From NCBI GenBank assembly GCA_025384855.1, contig JALAHT010000001.1:124001-188000 (forward strand): a stretch of 64,000 nt of DNA, read 5' to 3'. Position 1 is the first letter of the stretch, and each line of letters opens with the position of its first letter. The DNA is from Luteirhabdus salina (lineage in GTDB: Bacteria; Bacteroidota; Bacteroidia; Flavobacteriales; Flavobacteriaceae). Shown here piece by piece: positions 63,626 through 64,000 of this stretch. Below the pieces are notes generated by a model, which ran no database searches, was not told the origin of the DNA, and saw only the letters and a list, made by a program, of their open reading frames with translations. The translations under genes and the position numbers were made by a program.

Positions 63626-63880
63626 CAGTTCGGGTGCTTCGCTGTAAAACGAAGGCCTGTCAGTTCGAGTGCTTCGCGCCAAGCGAAGTGTATCGAGAAC
63701 AGACGGACTATTATCCTCACCACCACAATACAACAATTCAATAAAACCGTACCTTTCGATACGCCTGTCAGCTCGAGTGCTTTGCGATAAGCGAAGACCT
63801 GTTAGTTCGAGTGCTGCGCTGTAAGACGAAGGCCTGTCAGTTCGAGTGCTTCGCGCCAAGCGAAGTGTATCGAGAACACT
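63626..63880. repeat. Five copies of a CTGTCAGTTCGAGTG hairpin repeat
   Basis: A ~35-nt unit (CTGTCAGTTCGAGTG, then CTTCGC...GCGAAG) occurs at about 63626, 63657, 63764, 63799 and 63834. Both groups end with the same TGTATCGAGAAC closing arm (about 63689 and 63866). The inner arm CTTCGC/GCGAAG is a hairpin set between the arms GTTCGA and TCGAGAAC. No spacers of uniform length separate copies, so this is not a CRISPR array. Confidence 0.75.
63711..63763 (-). pseudogene. Decayed second copy of the 3' end of the neighbouring gene
   Basis: On the minus strand it reads RIERYGFIELLYCGGEDNSP, parallel to NIDKHDFIELLYGADEEE at the end of the gene at 63885. Codon changes such as ATC/ATT and CTG/TTG are silent. 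It sits between the two hairpin-repeat groups and suggests that a tandem paralogue, or a duplicated gene end, was lost here. Confidence 0.5.
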
Positions 63881-63884
63881 CCCC

Positions 63885-64000
63885 CTACTCCTCCTCATCA
63901 GCACCGTACAGCAATTCGATAAAATCGTGCTTGTCGATATTTCCAACATAATTTTGTAGTTCGACATTTCGAAGCGATTTTTCAATTTCCCCTTTATCGT
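63885..64000 (-). CDS. Partial CDS, C-terminal 38 residues only
   Basis: The minus-strand frame enters at the right edge and ends with a TAG at 63885-63887: DKGEIEKSLRNVELQNYVGN, then IDKHDFIELLYGADEEE. The start is outside the window. I do not recognise the family from this tail. It is convergent with the aldehyde dehydrogenase gene, so it is not part of that operon. Confidence 0.55.
   Translation of the reverse strand, partial: DKGEIEKSLRNVELQNYVGNIDKHDFIELLYGADEEE

Noticed and set aside
63626-63880. CRISPR-like array at the right end
   Set aside because: Copies are directly adjacent or separated by an unrelated 50-nt gene remnant; there are no spacers of uniform length.
63578-63985. 135-codon minus-strand open frame at the right end
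   Set aside because: It runs through hairpin repeats in a frame different from the real C-terminal gene end; only its FIELLY stretch reflects a decayed gene copy.

Overview
The window looks like a chromosomal segment of a member of the Flavobacteriaceae (Bacteroidota), probably marine. Evidence: type IX secretion (T9SS) and gliding-type C-terminal domains on three large secreted proteins, a tmRNA with the tag GENNYALAA, the gene order folP/cdaA beside DUF1599-DoxX-tpiA-prmA-clpS, Bacteroidota-specific families (DUF3667, DUF4293, DUF6266, DUF1599), TTG starts and a low-to-moderate GC content.

Layout. 0-12 kb is housekeeping: a truncated HEIGH-type metalloprotease, clpS, prmA, tpiA, an OppB/DppB-type permease, a DoxX protein, DUF1599, folP, cdaA, DUF3667, an ABC exporter, truA and a small phosphoesterase. 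12-17 kb holds rho, which carries a long Asn/Ser/Lys-rich insert, and a membrane protein/winged-helix regulator/creD/DUF2809 cluster with two identical operator-like inverted repeats. 17-22 kb has a beta-barrel protein, its internally deleted paralogue, a DUF3857 transglutaminase-like protein and an NAD(P)-dependent dehydrogenase. 22-23 kb has a structured-RNA candidate and ssrA. 23.8-28.7 kb is one 1,656-residue T9SS protein built of Ig-like/HYR repeats. 29.5-36.1 kb has a lipoprotein peptidase candidate, rtcB divergent from a WYL regulator, and a four-gene DoxX/DUF2071/methyltransferase/membrane-protein operon.

36.2-47.1 kb is an accessory, defence-island-like block, all on the minus strand and AT-rich: a GmrSD-type DUF262/DUF1524 protein, a SIR2/AbiH-like protein, a caspase-like candidate, a membrane protein, a BRCT protein, a GYF_2 protein, and a tight three-gene unit (small WYL-like protein, OLD-family ATPase/TOPRIM protein, PD-(D/E)XK nuclease candidate). 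The last is the best candidate for an undescribed system. Several of these genes are separated by bipartite inverted repeats that make the block look like a cassette array, although no integrase is visible.

47.8-57.8 kb has DUF6266, an M28 peptidase, a gliding-CTD secreted protein, small redox/acetyltransferase genes and a secreted haloperoxidase/PAP2 protein. 57.9-63.6 kb is a kynurenine (tryptophan) degradation cluster: kynureninase, kynurenine 3-monooxygenase, a RidA-type deaminase, an esterase and an aldehyde dehydrogenase.

Intergenic DNA is unusual. Many gaps are filled with arrays of 7-nt degenerate repeats of several different units. GC-rich self-complementary hairpins sit inside those arrays or inside other palindromes at consistent positions. 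A ~185-nt repeat occurs twice in the defence block, with a shorter third copy at 52.6 kb. Functions below rest on motif recognition by eye. No database search was run.
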